In this document: piece after piece, positions 15,890 through 24,660 of the stretch | Position numbering within the stretch: position 1 is the first letter of the stretch | How the letters are laid out: every line of letters starts with the position of its first letter | Source of the DNA: Paludibacteraceae bacterium | Lineage (GTDB): Bacteria > Bacteroidota > Bacteroidia > Bacteroidales > Paludibacteraceae | Assembly (NCBI GenBank): GCA_024401455.1 | Contig: JAKSLA010000026.1 | Span: 1 to 41,693 of the forward strand | Direction of reading: 5' to 3' | Length of the DNA stretch: 41,693 nt | The notes under the pieces: generated by a model | The model's input: only the letters and a program-made list of their open reading frames with translations | Told to the model about the DNA's origin: nothing | Database searches by the model: none | Position numbers and translations under genes: made by a program

Positions 15890-17677
15890 GCAAACAGCAA
15901 AATTGACAAAGAGGCACTGCGTCAGAAGATTCTCTCTGTGGAGGGACTCGACAACGAGACACGCACGCAGTTGCTCGGACTACTGAACGAAAAGAAACGA
16001 TACGGACTGGTTTGGGAAGAGAAGCCTGAAGATGTAGAGGAACAACTACGCGAAAAACTCCCAGTCTTGAAAGAAGTGGAAGAGCGTCGCATTCTTTCCG
16101 ACGATGCAGAATCCCCAAATCATATACTTATCGAAGGCGATAACCTCCATGCCTTGACAGCCTTGACCTACACACATGAGGGTAAGGTGGACGTCATTTA
16201 TATAGATCCGCCGTATAACACTGGAAACAAGGACTTTATCTACAACGACTCCTTCGTTGATGCAGAGGATGGCTACCGTCATTCCAAATGGCTATCGTTC
16301 ATGAGCAAGCGTTTGCGTATTGCAAAGAAGTTGCTTTCTGATCGTGGTGCTATCTTTATTTCTATTGACGACAATGAACAGGCTAATCTGAAGTTGCTTT
16401 GTGATGAGGTGTTTGGGGAGAATAACCTTGTGTCTCAAGCTATGTGGCATAAAAATTATGCATCTGCGAATGATTCGAAAACATTCTCAAATGTACTTGA
16501 TTACATTCTTATTTATCGTAAATCATCATCCTTTTTGAGGAATCTTTTGCCAAGAACAGAAAAACAAAATGTTCTGTACAAGTACGATAGTAACGATGGC
16601 AAGGGGAGATGGCGTCCTGATAATCTATCAGTAAGAACATATTCTGCTAATTATGATTTCTCTATTATTAATCCTAATACAGGTGTAGCTTATAATCCGC
16701 CCAAAGGAAGGTCTTGGATGACAAACAAGGAGCGCATAGATGAGTGGATTAAAGAAACACGAGTATATTTTGGACTAAAAGGAGATGGCGCTCCTCAATT
16801 AAAAAGATATCTTTCAGAAGTTCAGCAAGGCGTTGTTCCTACAACATATTGGTCATATGATGATTGTGGTCATAACGATGAAGCAAGAAAAGAATTAAAA
16901 GATATTTTTGGCGAACCACAGTTTACTTCTCCGAAACCGACAAGGCTTATAAAACAAATTTTATGCATTGGATGCATGTCAAAAGACTCCCTCATCCTAG
17001 ACTTCTTCGCCGGTTCTGGCACAACCCTTCACGCCACAATGCAATTGAATGCAGAAGATGGCGGAAAGCGTCAGTGTATATTGGTTACAAACAACGAGAA
17101 TAACATTTGCGAGGAAGTCACTTACGAGCGCAACAAGCGTGTAATCAATGGCTACACCACTCCGAAAGGCGAACATGTGGAGGGGCTGAAGAACAACAAT
17201 CTCCGTTATTATAAGATGGGATTTGTTGACAGGGAACGTACACCACGCAATATGCGTCAACTCGTCTCTGCCGCAACCGATTTGCTCTGCATCAAAGAGA
17301 ATCTTTACGCCGAAAAGAGTGAGTTCGGTGCATTGAAACTAAAGCCACAGATTGCAAGATATTTTGTAAAAGGTAGCAAGCAGATGCTGGTGATTTACCG
17401 TGAAGAGACTATCGAACGCTTTGTGGAGGAAATAGAAAAGATGGAGGTGGCAGAGAAAATCAAAATCTATCTTTTCGCCCCTGGCCGCTACGCTTTCGAC
17501 GACGTGTTTTTCAGTGTGCAAGACAAGGTCTCGCTTTGTGCCTTGCCTGCCGCCATATACGACGCATACCAGTTGGTGCTTCCGGAGAAGCCTGACAGAC
17601 TGCTTGATGAGGAGGAAGAGACACTAAAACCAGCCGTTCAAGGCACATTGTTTGACGAAAAGGAGAGTGAGGCATGA
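15887..17677 (+). CDS. mod: Type III restriction-modification DNA methyltransferase (Mod)
   Basis: 596 residues. A beta-class N6-adenine/N4-cytosine methyltransferase order: the catalytic motif DPPY (107-110, within VIYIDPPYNTGNKDFIYND) precedes the S-adenosylmethionine motif FAGSG (374-378, LILDFFAGSGTTLHA). The ~180-365 stretch between them is the target-recognition region. That stretch (about 16433-16980) is visibly more AT-rich than the flanks, which points to exchange of the specificity domain by recombination. Mod both methylates the recognition site and supplies recognition for the Res nuclease. It overlaps res by 4 nt (ATGA at 17674-17677). The start is placed at the ATG inside the hairpin because the usual N-terminal sequence begins there. 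The methylated sequence cannot be predicted. Confidence 0.95.
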   Translation: MANSKIDKEALRQKILSVEGLDNETRTQLLGLLNEKKRYGLVWEEKPEDVEEQLREKLPVLKEVEERRILSDDAESPNHILIEGDNLHALTALTYTHEGKVDVIYIDPPYNTGNKDFIYNDSFVDAEDGYRHSKWLSFMSKRLRIAKKLLSDRGAIFISIDDNEQANLKLLCDEVFGENNLVSQAMWHKNYASANDSKTFSNVLDYILIYRKSSSFLRNLLPRTEKQNVLYKYDSNDGKGRWRPDNLSVRTYSANYDFSIINPNTGVAYNPPKGRSWMTNKERIDEWIKETRVYFGLKGDGAPQLKRYLSEVQQGVVPTTYWSYDDCGHNDEARKELKDIFGEPQFTSPKPTRLIKQILCIGCMSKDSLILDFFAGSGTTLHATMQLNAEDGGKRQCILVTNNENNICEEVTYERNKRVINGYTTPKGEHVEGLKNNNLRYYKMGFVDRERTPRNMRQLVSAATDLLCIKENLYAEKSEFGALKLKPQIARYFVKGSKQMLVIYREETIERFVEEIEKMEVAEKIKIYLFAPGRYAFDDVFFSVQDKVSLCALPAAIYDAYQLVLPEKPDRLLDEEEETLKPAVQGTLFDEKESEA

Positions 17678-20022
17678 AAGAGATAAAGTACCAGCAAAAG
17701 GCTGTAAAAGAGTTGGTTGAGAAGATTATTGGCTTGCTCAACCACAGTGGCAACCGCAAGAAACTTGTGTTCAAGGCGCCGACCGGTAGCGGAAAGACCG
17801 TTATGACAAGCGAGATGTTGCAAATCCTTTCGCAGGAATTGCCTTCACGCAGCGATGTGCGACATAATCGGGTGGCATTCATTTGGATTGCCCCAAACAA
17901 ACTCCATGAGCAGAGTTACTTCAAGATGAAGAACTTCTTCACCGAAACGCACGTTCTTCATCCCGTGCTGTTTGATGAACTCGACCATACGGATGGCTAC
18001 ATCAAGCCGGGCGAAATATTGTTCGTCAACTGGGAGAGCATCAACAAAGAGAATGCCGTCATGATTCGTGAAAACGAAAACGGACGCTCGCTTTTCAACA
18101 TCACTAATCGCACACAGAATGAGCAGCAAATTCCCATCATTGTAGTCATAGACGAGGAACACATGTTCGGCGGCAGAAATGCCAAAAAGTCGGAAGCGGT
18201 GCTGAAAACGATAAACCCTAAAATAGAGATTCGTGTTTCTGCGACTCCTATTTCCAATGGAGACGAGACGGTGACCGTTTATCGAGAGGATGTGGTGCGC
18301 GAGGAGATGATAAAGGAGGGGATTTTGCTTAATCCGACCATCACTAAAAATTTCAATGATGAAAGAACGCTCAACCAGCATCTTATCAGCACAGCATTGG
18401 CGAAACGTAACGAATTGGCAGAGGCTTATAAAAAACTGGGGGTGAACATCAATCCGCTGCTGTTGATTCAGTTGCCAAACGACCAAAGTGAGTCCCTTTC
18501 CGATGACGACAAGTCGCTTATTGAGCAGATAGAAGCGCAACTCAAGACCATTCACGACATCAATTACGACAATGAACGAATGGCAGTATGGCTGTCGGGC
18601 AACAAACGAAATTTGGAAGGTATTGAAACCCCTAACAGTCACGTTGATGTGCTGCTTTTCAAGCAAGCCATCGCCTTGGGGTGGGATTGTCCGAGAGCCG
18701 CAGTGCTGCTGATATTCCGAAAACTGAACAGTTTCCAGTTTACCGTCCAAACGGTAGGACGCATATTGCGCATGCCCGAGCAGAAATTCTACACCGACGA
18801 CAGATTGAACAAAGGGTATGTCTATACCGATCTTAGTGCGAGCCAGATAGAGATTGTCGCTGATGATATGGATTATATCAGTACGTTACGAGCGGTGAGA
18901 CGTGCGTGCCTGCAGAATGTCTCTTTGCCATCCACATACGTGGAGCGAAAGAGTTCCGATCGTAATCGTTTGGGGCCAGATTTCAAGAAAATACTTGAAG
19001 CGACATTCATAAGGCGGTGGGGATTGTGCGGCAGTCCACGTCAACTTCACTTTGCATTTGGCGATGATGACACGGAAGTGTTAGAAGAGGATGCAGCCGT
19101 GAACAAATGCGCAGAAAACCGCAACATCGCACGCGAACAGAAGAACATCAAATTTGATGTGAAAAGCATTCAGGTGGAAATACCAGAAGATGTGTTGTTT
19201 GAAGGAGGTGGTAAAGAATCGATTGAGATTAACAAAAAGGCAAAATTCGCAAAAACAGCCAGCGAACTAAAAAATGTTTTCAATCATTACTGCCGAGGCT
19301 TTTTAGTCGGATTTGAGCTTTCCCATAGCATGCCTGTCCTTGTCAACTATCTCTCTGAAGTATTGGAGGATTTGTTTGAAGTGTTTGGAACAGATGTGCC
19401 AAGAGTGGTGCTATACCATGAAAACAAACCTAAATTCTCCGAAATCATATCTTTGGCAATAGATAACTACAAGAACGCTATGTCAGACCGACGCAAGAGT
19501 TATAAATCCAGAGCGTTTGTAAAATACGACTGGGAGGTGCCGGAAGACCGTATCTACAACGAGGCAAGCAATGAGGCTGTGGACGGTGTGGAAATACACG
19601 CAATGGAGCCATATATCCGTCTGAAAAACGCTTCAAATCCCGAGAAAGAGTTCTCAAAATTCTTAGAAGACAACAAGCAATATATTGACTGGTGGTATAA
19701 GAATGGAGACGAGGGGAAACAGCACTATGCAATTGAGTATCAGATGAGCGATGAATCCAAAGGTTTGTTTTATGTTGATTTTGTCATCCGAATGAAGAAT
19801 GGAAACATCTATCTCTTCGACACAAAAACGTGTGGTAGTGATTTGGAAGCACCCAACAAACATAATGCGTTGATTGATTATTTGGAGACGGAGTGCAAAG
19901 GGAAAAATGTAAAAGGCGGCGTCTTAATCTACGATCACGACAACTGGAAATATTCTTCGATGAAGATAGAAAACACAAACAATTTGACAGGTTGGAATTC
20001 TTTTCAGCCTGACTTAGCATAA
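17674..20022 (+). CDS. res: Type III restriction enzyme helicase-nuclease subunit (Res)
   Basis: 782 residues. A superfamily 2 helicase: Walker A APTGSGKT (35-42), motif II D160-E-E-H163, motif III region VSATPIS, and motif VI QTVGRILR (359-366). The C-terminal endonuclease is the PD-(D/E)XK fold, D702 (FYVDFVIRMKNG) with D716-T-K718. Type III Res subunits are usually 900-1000 residues, so this is a short but apparently intact version. It works with Mod: ATP-driven sliding, then cleavage of DNA with two unmethylated sites. It is followed by a MITE insertion and then the small gene of the same operon. Confidence 0.92.
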   Translation: MKEIKYQQKAVKELVEKIIGLLNHSGNRKKLVFKAPTGSGKTVMTSEMLQILSQELPSRSDVRHNRVAFIWIAPNKLHEQSYFKMKNFFTETHVLHPVLFDELDHTDGYIKPGEILFVNWESINKENAVMIRENENGRSLFNITNRTQNEQQIPIIVVIDEEHMFGGRNAKKSEAVLKTINPKIEIRVSATPISNGDETVTVYREDVVREEMIKEGILLNPTITKNFNDERTLNQHLISTALAKRNELAEAYKKLGVNINPLLLIQLPNDQSESLSDDDKSLIEQIEAQLKTIHDINYDNERMAVWLSGNKRNLEGIETPNSHVDVLLFKQAIALGWDCPRAAVLLIFRKLNSFQFTVQTVGRILRMPEQKFYTDDRLNKGYVYTDLSASQIEIVADDMDYISTLRAVRRACLQNVSLPSTYVERKSSDRNRLGPDFKKILEATFIRRWGLCGSPRQLHFAFGDDDTEVLEEDAAVNKCAENRNIAREQKNIKFDVKSIQVEIPEDVLFEGGGKESIEINKKAKFAKTASELKNVFNHYCRGFLVGFELSHSMPVLVNYLSEVLEDLFEVFGTDVPRVVLYHENKPKFSEIISLAIDNYKNAMSDRRKSYKSRAFVKYDWEVPEDRIYNEASNEAVDGVEIHAMEPYIRLKNASNPEKEFSKFLEDNKQYIDWWYKNGDEGKQHYAIEYQMSDESKGLFYVDFVIRMKNGNIYLFDTKTCGSDLEAPNKHNALIDYLETECKGKNVKGGVLIYDHDNWKYSSMKIENTNNLTGWNSFQPDLA

Positions 20023-20028
20023 AAAGAT

Positions 20029-20271
20029 GGCTCTGTTGTATTTTATGACTGATTTCTCACGATGTTAATCCCCTAAAGGGGAATGCATCAAGGCGGGAAC
20101 CATGATTTTCTACCCACATTTAACGCCTAAAGGCGTAGGTGTGTAGATCCCGTTAGGGATATGATGAGGGTAGAGACCTAATGCAATCCTGAACAATATT
20201 TCCCGTTAGGGAATAAACAAGATTATTGATTTCCTCAAATAAAAAAATCAGTCGTAAACAGGAACAGAGCC
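20029..20271 (-). mobile_element. MITE-like element, copy 2, inside the defence operon
   Basis: The reverse complement aligns along its whole length with 1008-1254: the same GGCTCTGTT ends, the same TTCCCTAACGGGAA, CCTACGCCTTTAGGCG and CCCCTTTAGGGG interior. The flanking 8-mers AAAAAGAT (20021-20028) and CAAAAGAT (20273-20280) suggest a duplication, with one base of uncertainty at the right end. It carries no gene. Without it and one target copy, res and the next gene would be about 14 nt apart. Confidence 0.85.
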
Positions 20272-20287
20272 CCAAAAGATATAAGCA

Positions 20288-20500
20288 ATGGCAAAGAAAG
20301 GAATAGACTCAACATTTTTACACTACGGCATAAAGCGAGATGACATGGAGATTGTCGAGCAGGTATGCAATGATAGTGATATAGATGCCGAATGGATGAA
20401 GGAAAAGATTCTGAAGGTGTATCAAGAAGAGAGAAAGAGCGACAACCTCGATGAAAAGAAGGTTGCCAAGATTATCAACAAAGCATTGAAATCGCTATGA
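20288..20500 (+). CDS. Small protein of a DNA-modification/defence operon
   Basis: 70 residues, charged, helical, no membrane segment (MAKKGIDSTFLHYGIKRDDMEIVEQVCNDSDIDAEWMKE...). I recall small proteins of this sort annotated only by their place beside DNA-modification and DndD-like genes; no biochemical role is known to me. Its stop codon overlaps the start of the DndD-like gene (ATGA, 20497-20500), so the two are translationally coupled. The shape (two or three helices ending KKVAKIINKALKSL) would suit an adaptor or a subunit of the SMC ATPase. Confidence 0.75.
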   Translation: MAKKGIDSTFLHYGIKRDDMEIVEQVCNDSDIDAEWMKEKILKVYQEERKSDNLDEKKVAKIINKALKSL

Positions 20501-22512
20501 AGATAAAGAATATAAAGGCAGAAAACTACAAGACCTACAAGACGCTCGACCTCAACCTCGATGTCGAGGAAGAGCGTCCGATAATATTGATCGGTGGAGC
20601 GAATGGTTGCGGTAAGACCACGCTGTTTGATGCCATCTATCATGCCCTTTATGGGTTGGAGATTAAGACCGCCAAAGAGTTTGAGGAACTTTTCAATGCA
20701 GGTGTAAAAAACAATAATGGAGGCATTGGAGATAGTGCTATTGTCTTGGAAATCACATTCTCGGGCAGAGTATTAAGTACCGAAACGCCATACAAACTAA
20801 AGCGTACTTACAAACTAATCAACGGAGCCCCCGTGTTTAGCGTTGAACTGAACATGAACGGCAACAAGTTTGTCTATGGCTCGGCAACACCTACCTCGCA
20901 ACGCAACGAAAATGAGGCTGTTGTCAACAAAATCATTGCGGCCAACTTGCCTGCGGAATTGAGCAACTACTTCCTGTTTGACGCCATGAAGACAAGCGAC
21001 CTTGTCAAAGAGGAGCAAATCAACAAACTCATCATGAAGAACATTAACTCCGTGATGGGCTTCAACAAATACACCTCCATGATGGCGGCGGCAGACGCAC
21101 TGCTTGCTGAACGAAAAGCCTCCAAGTTGGAAAACGGAAACCAACGCAAAGAATACGAGGAACTTCAAAGAAAAAAAGTAGAAGCAGAACAGAATTTGCG
21201 GCAGAAACGTGACGATTATGCGAAAGCCCTGCAGTATGCCAGCGACAACAAGGAACAATACGAACTTGTGAAACAAGGACGCAACGCCGACGATGTTACG
21301 CGAGACAAAATCAATCAGTTGCAACAAAGCGTCGCGGATTTTGGCAATAAGGAAAAGAATTACAGACAGGACATAGATACGCTATCCAAAGAGTTGGAGT
21401 TAAAGGTGATTTTTGCCAAGTTGGCAGAAGTAGTTCGTGCGGAGATAGAAGTGATTCTGCACGAAAAAAAACGTGTCAGCGAAAACAGCAACGAATCGCT
21501 CAGCAACGACCAAATCGAGAAGATTACGCACGATATAGTCTCTTTCATAGGCGATCATTATCAACCAAATTGCGAGATAAGCGAAAGCGAAATTGTAAAA
21601 TTCGTCAAATCACAAATGAAGAAAGGCGAATGGGAGGATAAGTATTCCTATTTGTCCGACGAAGACATAGAGACATTAGGAAAACTAATTAATTCGACCT
21701 ACGCCAATCCTCTGGTGCAACTCGATGAGACAAGAAACAGTCTGAACAGTGAAGTTGAAGTCTTGCCTCAGCGTCGCGCGCAAATCGAAGAATACCGACG
21801 TGCTCTTTTAGGGAACGACTATTCTTTGATAGAACTATATGAGCATAATGATGTCCATATTAAGGAGTTGAAGGCAGACATTGAAAATAAAGAAAAGGAG
21901 ATTGCCGACATCGACAAGAAGATTGCGACTTACGACTACGACATTCCTCAAGTGCCCGATCCTCAGTATGATATGCTCTGCAAGTTACCTGAGTTTTTCA
22001 AGACATTGTCCCATCGTTTGCTTATGACCAAAAAGGCCAACATCGAACGTATGATGAAGGAGCAACTCAACATCAATCTGGTCATCTATGCGGGAGTGAT
22101 TGGAAGGGTAGAATTGTCAGGCGAGAAGTCGGACGATATAAGTTTCAAAATATACCATAAGAATGGCAATGAAATATATCTTAGCCAGTTGAATGCTGGG
22201 GCTAAACAGACAGTCATGCAGGTGCTTCTGAAGGTGCTTTATGAACTTGGAGACTATGATCCACCTGTGATGATAGACACAGTTATGGGAGTGCTGGACA
22301 AAGAGAGCCGTGAAGTGATATTGGAACGTTATTTCCCAGATCTTGCCCATCAGACCATTCTGTTAAGTACAGACACAGAGATAACGACCGAACACGACTT
22401 CAAGAAAATTGAGGCGTACGTTTCGAAAGTATATACATTACATAGAGACAAGGAAGCGCAATGCACAACCATCAGTGAGGATTATTTTGGATTGGTTACA
22501 AGCGAAATGTAA
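20497..22512 (+). CDS. DndD-like SMC/Rad50-type ATPase
   Basis: 671 residues, the usual DndD length. Walker A GANGCGKT (34-41), a long central coiled coil (about 200-290 and 400-480, with Glu/Lys/Gln-rich heptads), the ABC-type signature LNAGAKQ (565-571), and Walker B MIDTVMGVLD (D594). The last resembles the DndD hallmark IDTPLGRLD. No CxxC zinc hook is visible in the coiled coil. In phosphorothioation systems DndD is an ATPase that acts with DndC and DndE at nicked DNA. Here there is no DndA or DndC, so it must serve another purpose, most simply DNA sensing or looping together with the type III enzyme and the HerA protein. The HerA gene starts 6 nt after the stop. Confidence 0.85.
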   Translation: MKIKNIKAENYKTYKTLDLNLDVEEERPIILIGGANGCGKTTLFDAIYHALYGLEIKTAKEFEELFNAGVKNNNGGIGDSAIVLEITFSGRVLSTETPYKLKRTYKLINGAPVFSVELNMNGNKFVYGSATPTSQRNENEAVVNKIIAANLPAELSNYFLFDAMKTSDLVKEEQINKLIMKNINSVMGFNKYTSMMAAADALLAERKASKLENGNQRKEYEELQRKKVEAEQNLRQKRDDYAKALQYASDNKEQYELVKQGRNADDVTRDKINQLQQSVADFGNKEKNYRQDIDTLSKELELKVIFAKLAEVVRAEIEVILHEKKRVSENSNESLSNDQIEKITHDIVSFIGDHYQPNCEISESEIVKFVKSQMKKGEWEDKYSYLSDEDIETLGKLINSTYANPLVQLDETRNSLNSEVEVLPQRRAQIEEYRRALLGNDYSLIELYEHNDVHIKELKADIENKEKEIADIDKKIATYDYDIPQVPDPQYDMLCKLPEFFKTLSHRLLMTKKANIERMMKEQLNINLVIYAGVIGRVELSGEKSDDISFKIYHKNGNEIYLSQLNAGAKQTVMQVLLKVLYELGDYDPPVMIDTVMGVLDKESREVILERYFPDLAHQTILLSTDTEITTEHDFKKIEAYVSKVYTLHRDKEAQCTTISEDYFGLVTSEM

Positions 22513-22518
22513 ACGGAT

Positions 22519-24117
22519 ATGAAAGTAGATGATTTCAAGATAAATATAGCCGCTTCGATAGAGGGACTTAACGAGCGTATTTTAGATGTTAAGACTCTTA
22601 TAGAGCAAAGAATAAATCTTAATGAGTATTCGGACGCGGTAAGGCCAGTGGTGCTGACAATGAGTACAGTTTATCGTTTTTGTCTTCTTGTGGGATTGAG
22701 CGATAAAACGCAAAGGCGAATTGATGACTTTGCTGATTATTCTATGAAGGTATCGAATACCCCCTACGCCACAACTTTTTTTACAAAAAATCAGATAGGC
22801 AGTTTGTTTGAGGCATTAATCAAAATGCGTTATCATGATATCGAAGGCGAATGGACTCAGAAATCATTCGTCAGCCGAGTTGTTGGTAGAGAAATTTTGC
22901 GAGGGCGTGAGATTCTGTTACAAGAGGGTATTCTTGACGAGTGGCTATACTATTCACCCCTCAAAGGCAAACATTCAGGTGGCGAAATTCCAGAACTGAA
23001 TCTCCGTATAGGCATGTATGACGATGAGATGGAGGCAAAGTTAGACATCAATAGCCGAGCAATTCCAAACACTCAAATTCTTGTGGCAGGAGCGACAGGC
23101 TCTGGAAAGTCGAATCTGTTGGCCGTGCTGCTGAGGGAGATACGTTCTGCGTCATCGGAAACAAGTTATCCAGTCAACTTTCTCCTTTTTGATTATAAGG
23201 GAGAATTCTCCGATCCTGCCAATGTCGCATGGCTCAATCATTTTGATGCTGACACATCGTGCCTCCTCAATCCCATGGAGAGGCCATTGCCTTTCACGCC
23301 ATTCAAGGATTTTGTGGGGAAAACACAGAATGAATTGAATTTATACTCCTCTTCAATGGCAACAGCCCTAAGTGCCATAGATTCTACACGAATCAGTGCC
23401 AATATGAGCGACACACTGAGCAGAGCCATTATCGAGGCATACAAGACCAATGGGCTACGTCCTATTACATTCCAGATGATTCTTGACAACTACAACAAGT
23501 TGCTGCCCGAGAAGAAAAGAGAAGAGACCGACAGTGTGAAGTCTGTGCTAAACCAACTTATCCGTAGCAATTTGTTTTCTGAAACTGACAAGATTGACCT
23601 TGTAAATACTTGCAACATAATTAACCTTGGGCAATTTGAGAAGAATGGACCAATAGCCAAGGCTATAGTTTATTTTGTGATTTCAAAACTGAACAATATT
23701 TACGAGCAACTTCCGAAACAGGATACCAATGCCGACCGTGTTGAACTACGCCATTTCACCATCATTGATGAGGCTCACTATATGTTGGGATTTGAGAACA
23801 AACCGCTGCAAAATCTAATTGCCGTCGGTCGTAATAAGGGTATGAGCATCATTCTTGCAACACAAAACATGGCAAGTTTCAAGAGTGGATCTTTTGATTT
23901 CTATGCGAATGCCCAATATCCGTTAATTATGAAACAACAAACAATTGATAACCAAGTAATAAAAGACCTTTTCGGTGTTTCCGGTTCTCAATTGGAAGAG
24001 ATTCGCAAAGAGATTGCCTCTTTGCAAAAAGGCGAATTGATTATCAAAAATAATGAGGCCGTTTTGCTTGGCATAGGGAAACCATATAAGAAGATAAAGG
24101 TGTCTCATTTGATTTGA
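22519..24117 (+). CDS. HerA/DUF87-type DNA translocase, with a possible DndE-like N-terminus
   Basis: 532 residues. The ATPase core has Walker A GATGSGKS (191-198), the strand D225-Y-K-G-E229, Walker B IIDEAH (D417, E418) and the sensor ATQN (447-450), the FtsK/HerA order. HerA proteins form hexameric DNA pumps and pair with nucleases in repair and in several defence systems. Residues ~45-140 (VVLTMSTVYRFCLLVGLSD..., then IGSLFEALIKMRYHDIEGEW...REILRG) recall the small DNA-binding protein DndE (an RLSK/LALLR-type helix bundle), which would make this a DndE-HerA fusion; this resemblance is a judgement by eye. Last gene of the operon. Confidence 0.82.
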   Translation: MKVDDFKINIAASIEGLNERILDVKTLIEQRINLNEYSDAVRPVVLTMSTVYRFCLLVGLSDKTQRRIDDFADYSMKVSNTPYATTFFTKNQIGSLFEALIKMRYHDIEGEWTQKSFVSRVVGREILRGREILLQEGILDEWLYYSPLKGKHSGGEIPELNLRIGMYDDEMEAKLDINSRAIPNTQILVAGATGSGKSNLLAVLLREIRSASSETSYPVNFLLFDYKGEFSDPANVAWLNHFDADTSCLLNPMERPLPFTPFKDFVGKTQNELNLYSSSMATALSAIDSTRISANMSDTLSRAIIEAYKTNGLRPITFQMILDNYNKLLPEKKREETDSVKSVLNQLIRSNLFSETDKIDLVNTCNIINLGQFEKNGPIAKAIVYFVISKLNNIYEQLPKQDTNADRVELRHFTIIDEAHYMLGFENKPLQNLIAVGRNKGMSIILATQNMASFKSGSFDFYANAQYPLIMKQQTIDNQVIKDLFGVSGSQLEEIRKEIASLQKGELIIKNNEAVLLGIGKPYKKIKVSHLI

Positions 24118-24265
24118 TAATTCAATGCTCTCCACCGCACAATACCCCACCTCCGTCCAGCGTGATTGAGGTTGAGTGTTTGCATTATCTTCGGCCATAA
24201 TTCATCCTCAACTGCATCAATTCACGAATAAATGCGTAAAATTCGTGTTAAGGCGTGGCAGAATA

Positions 24266-24296
24266 TTGGTTGTTTGGTGTTTATTGCGTAATTTTG
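24266..24296 (+). promoter_or_regulatory. Promoter of the XRE-ImmA/IrrE genes
   Basis: TTGG (24266-24269), a 19-nt spacer and TAATTTTG (24289-24296). The start codon is 26 nt downstream. The 24118-24265 gap shows no gene. Confidence 0.65.
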
Positions 24297-24321
24297 CCAC
24301 AGAAAAGAAATCGACAAACTT

Positions 24322-24660
24322 ATGGAAGAAAAGATGGTAGTGGGACGTAACCTGAAGGCTCTGCGAGAAGCGAATGGTTATACCCAAGAACAAGTGGCAA
24401 ATTTCCTTGGCATCGGTCGGTCAGCATACGCTAACTATGAAGCAGGTGAACGTGAGACACCGATAGAGGTGTTGGAACGCGCAAGTGAGTTGTTCGGTTG
24501 CGAACTGGCTCTTCTCTTCGACGAGGACGAGCAGGCGGTAAAGGGCATGCTGGTATGTGCCTTTCGTGCTGACAACCTGAGTGTCAATGACATGGAAGAG
24601 GTGGCAGCATTCAAGAACATCGTGTTGAACTACCTAAAGATGGAGAAGTTGATGGCATGA
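24322..24660 (+). CDS. XRE-family helix-turn-helix transcriptional regulator
   Basis: 112 residues. The N-terminal HTH_3 domain (residues 8-62: NLKALREANGYTQEQVANFL, then GIGRSAYANYEAGERETPIEVLERASELFGC) is followed by a short helical C-terminus for dimerisation. It overlaps the ImmA/IrrE gene by 4 nt (ATGA, 24657-24660), the classic repressor/anti-repressor pairing. It lies at the end of the defence operon with its own promoter, so it probably controls its own module and possibly the neighbouring defence genes. Confidence 0.9.
   Translation: MEEKMVVGRNLKALREANGYTQEQVANFLGIGRSAYANYEAGERETPIEVLERASELFGCELALLFDEDEQAVKGMLVCAFRADNLSVNDMEEVAAFKNIVLNYLKMEKLMA

Noticed and set aside
15604-15909. 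101-codon minus-strand frame between the DUF1016 gene and mod.
   Set aside because: It spans the inverted repeats and overlaps the mod start; no recognisable domain. More likely a by-product of the palindromic element.
17845-18750. 301-codon minus-strand frame.
   Set aside because: Lies wholly inside res, whose helicase motifs are intact; the antisense product has no recognisable features.
20288-24117. A complete phosphorothioation (Dnd) system.
   Set aside because: No cysteine desulfurase (DndA) or PAPS-reductase-like DndC is present anywhere in the window; only DndD-like and possibly DndE-like parts are seen.
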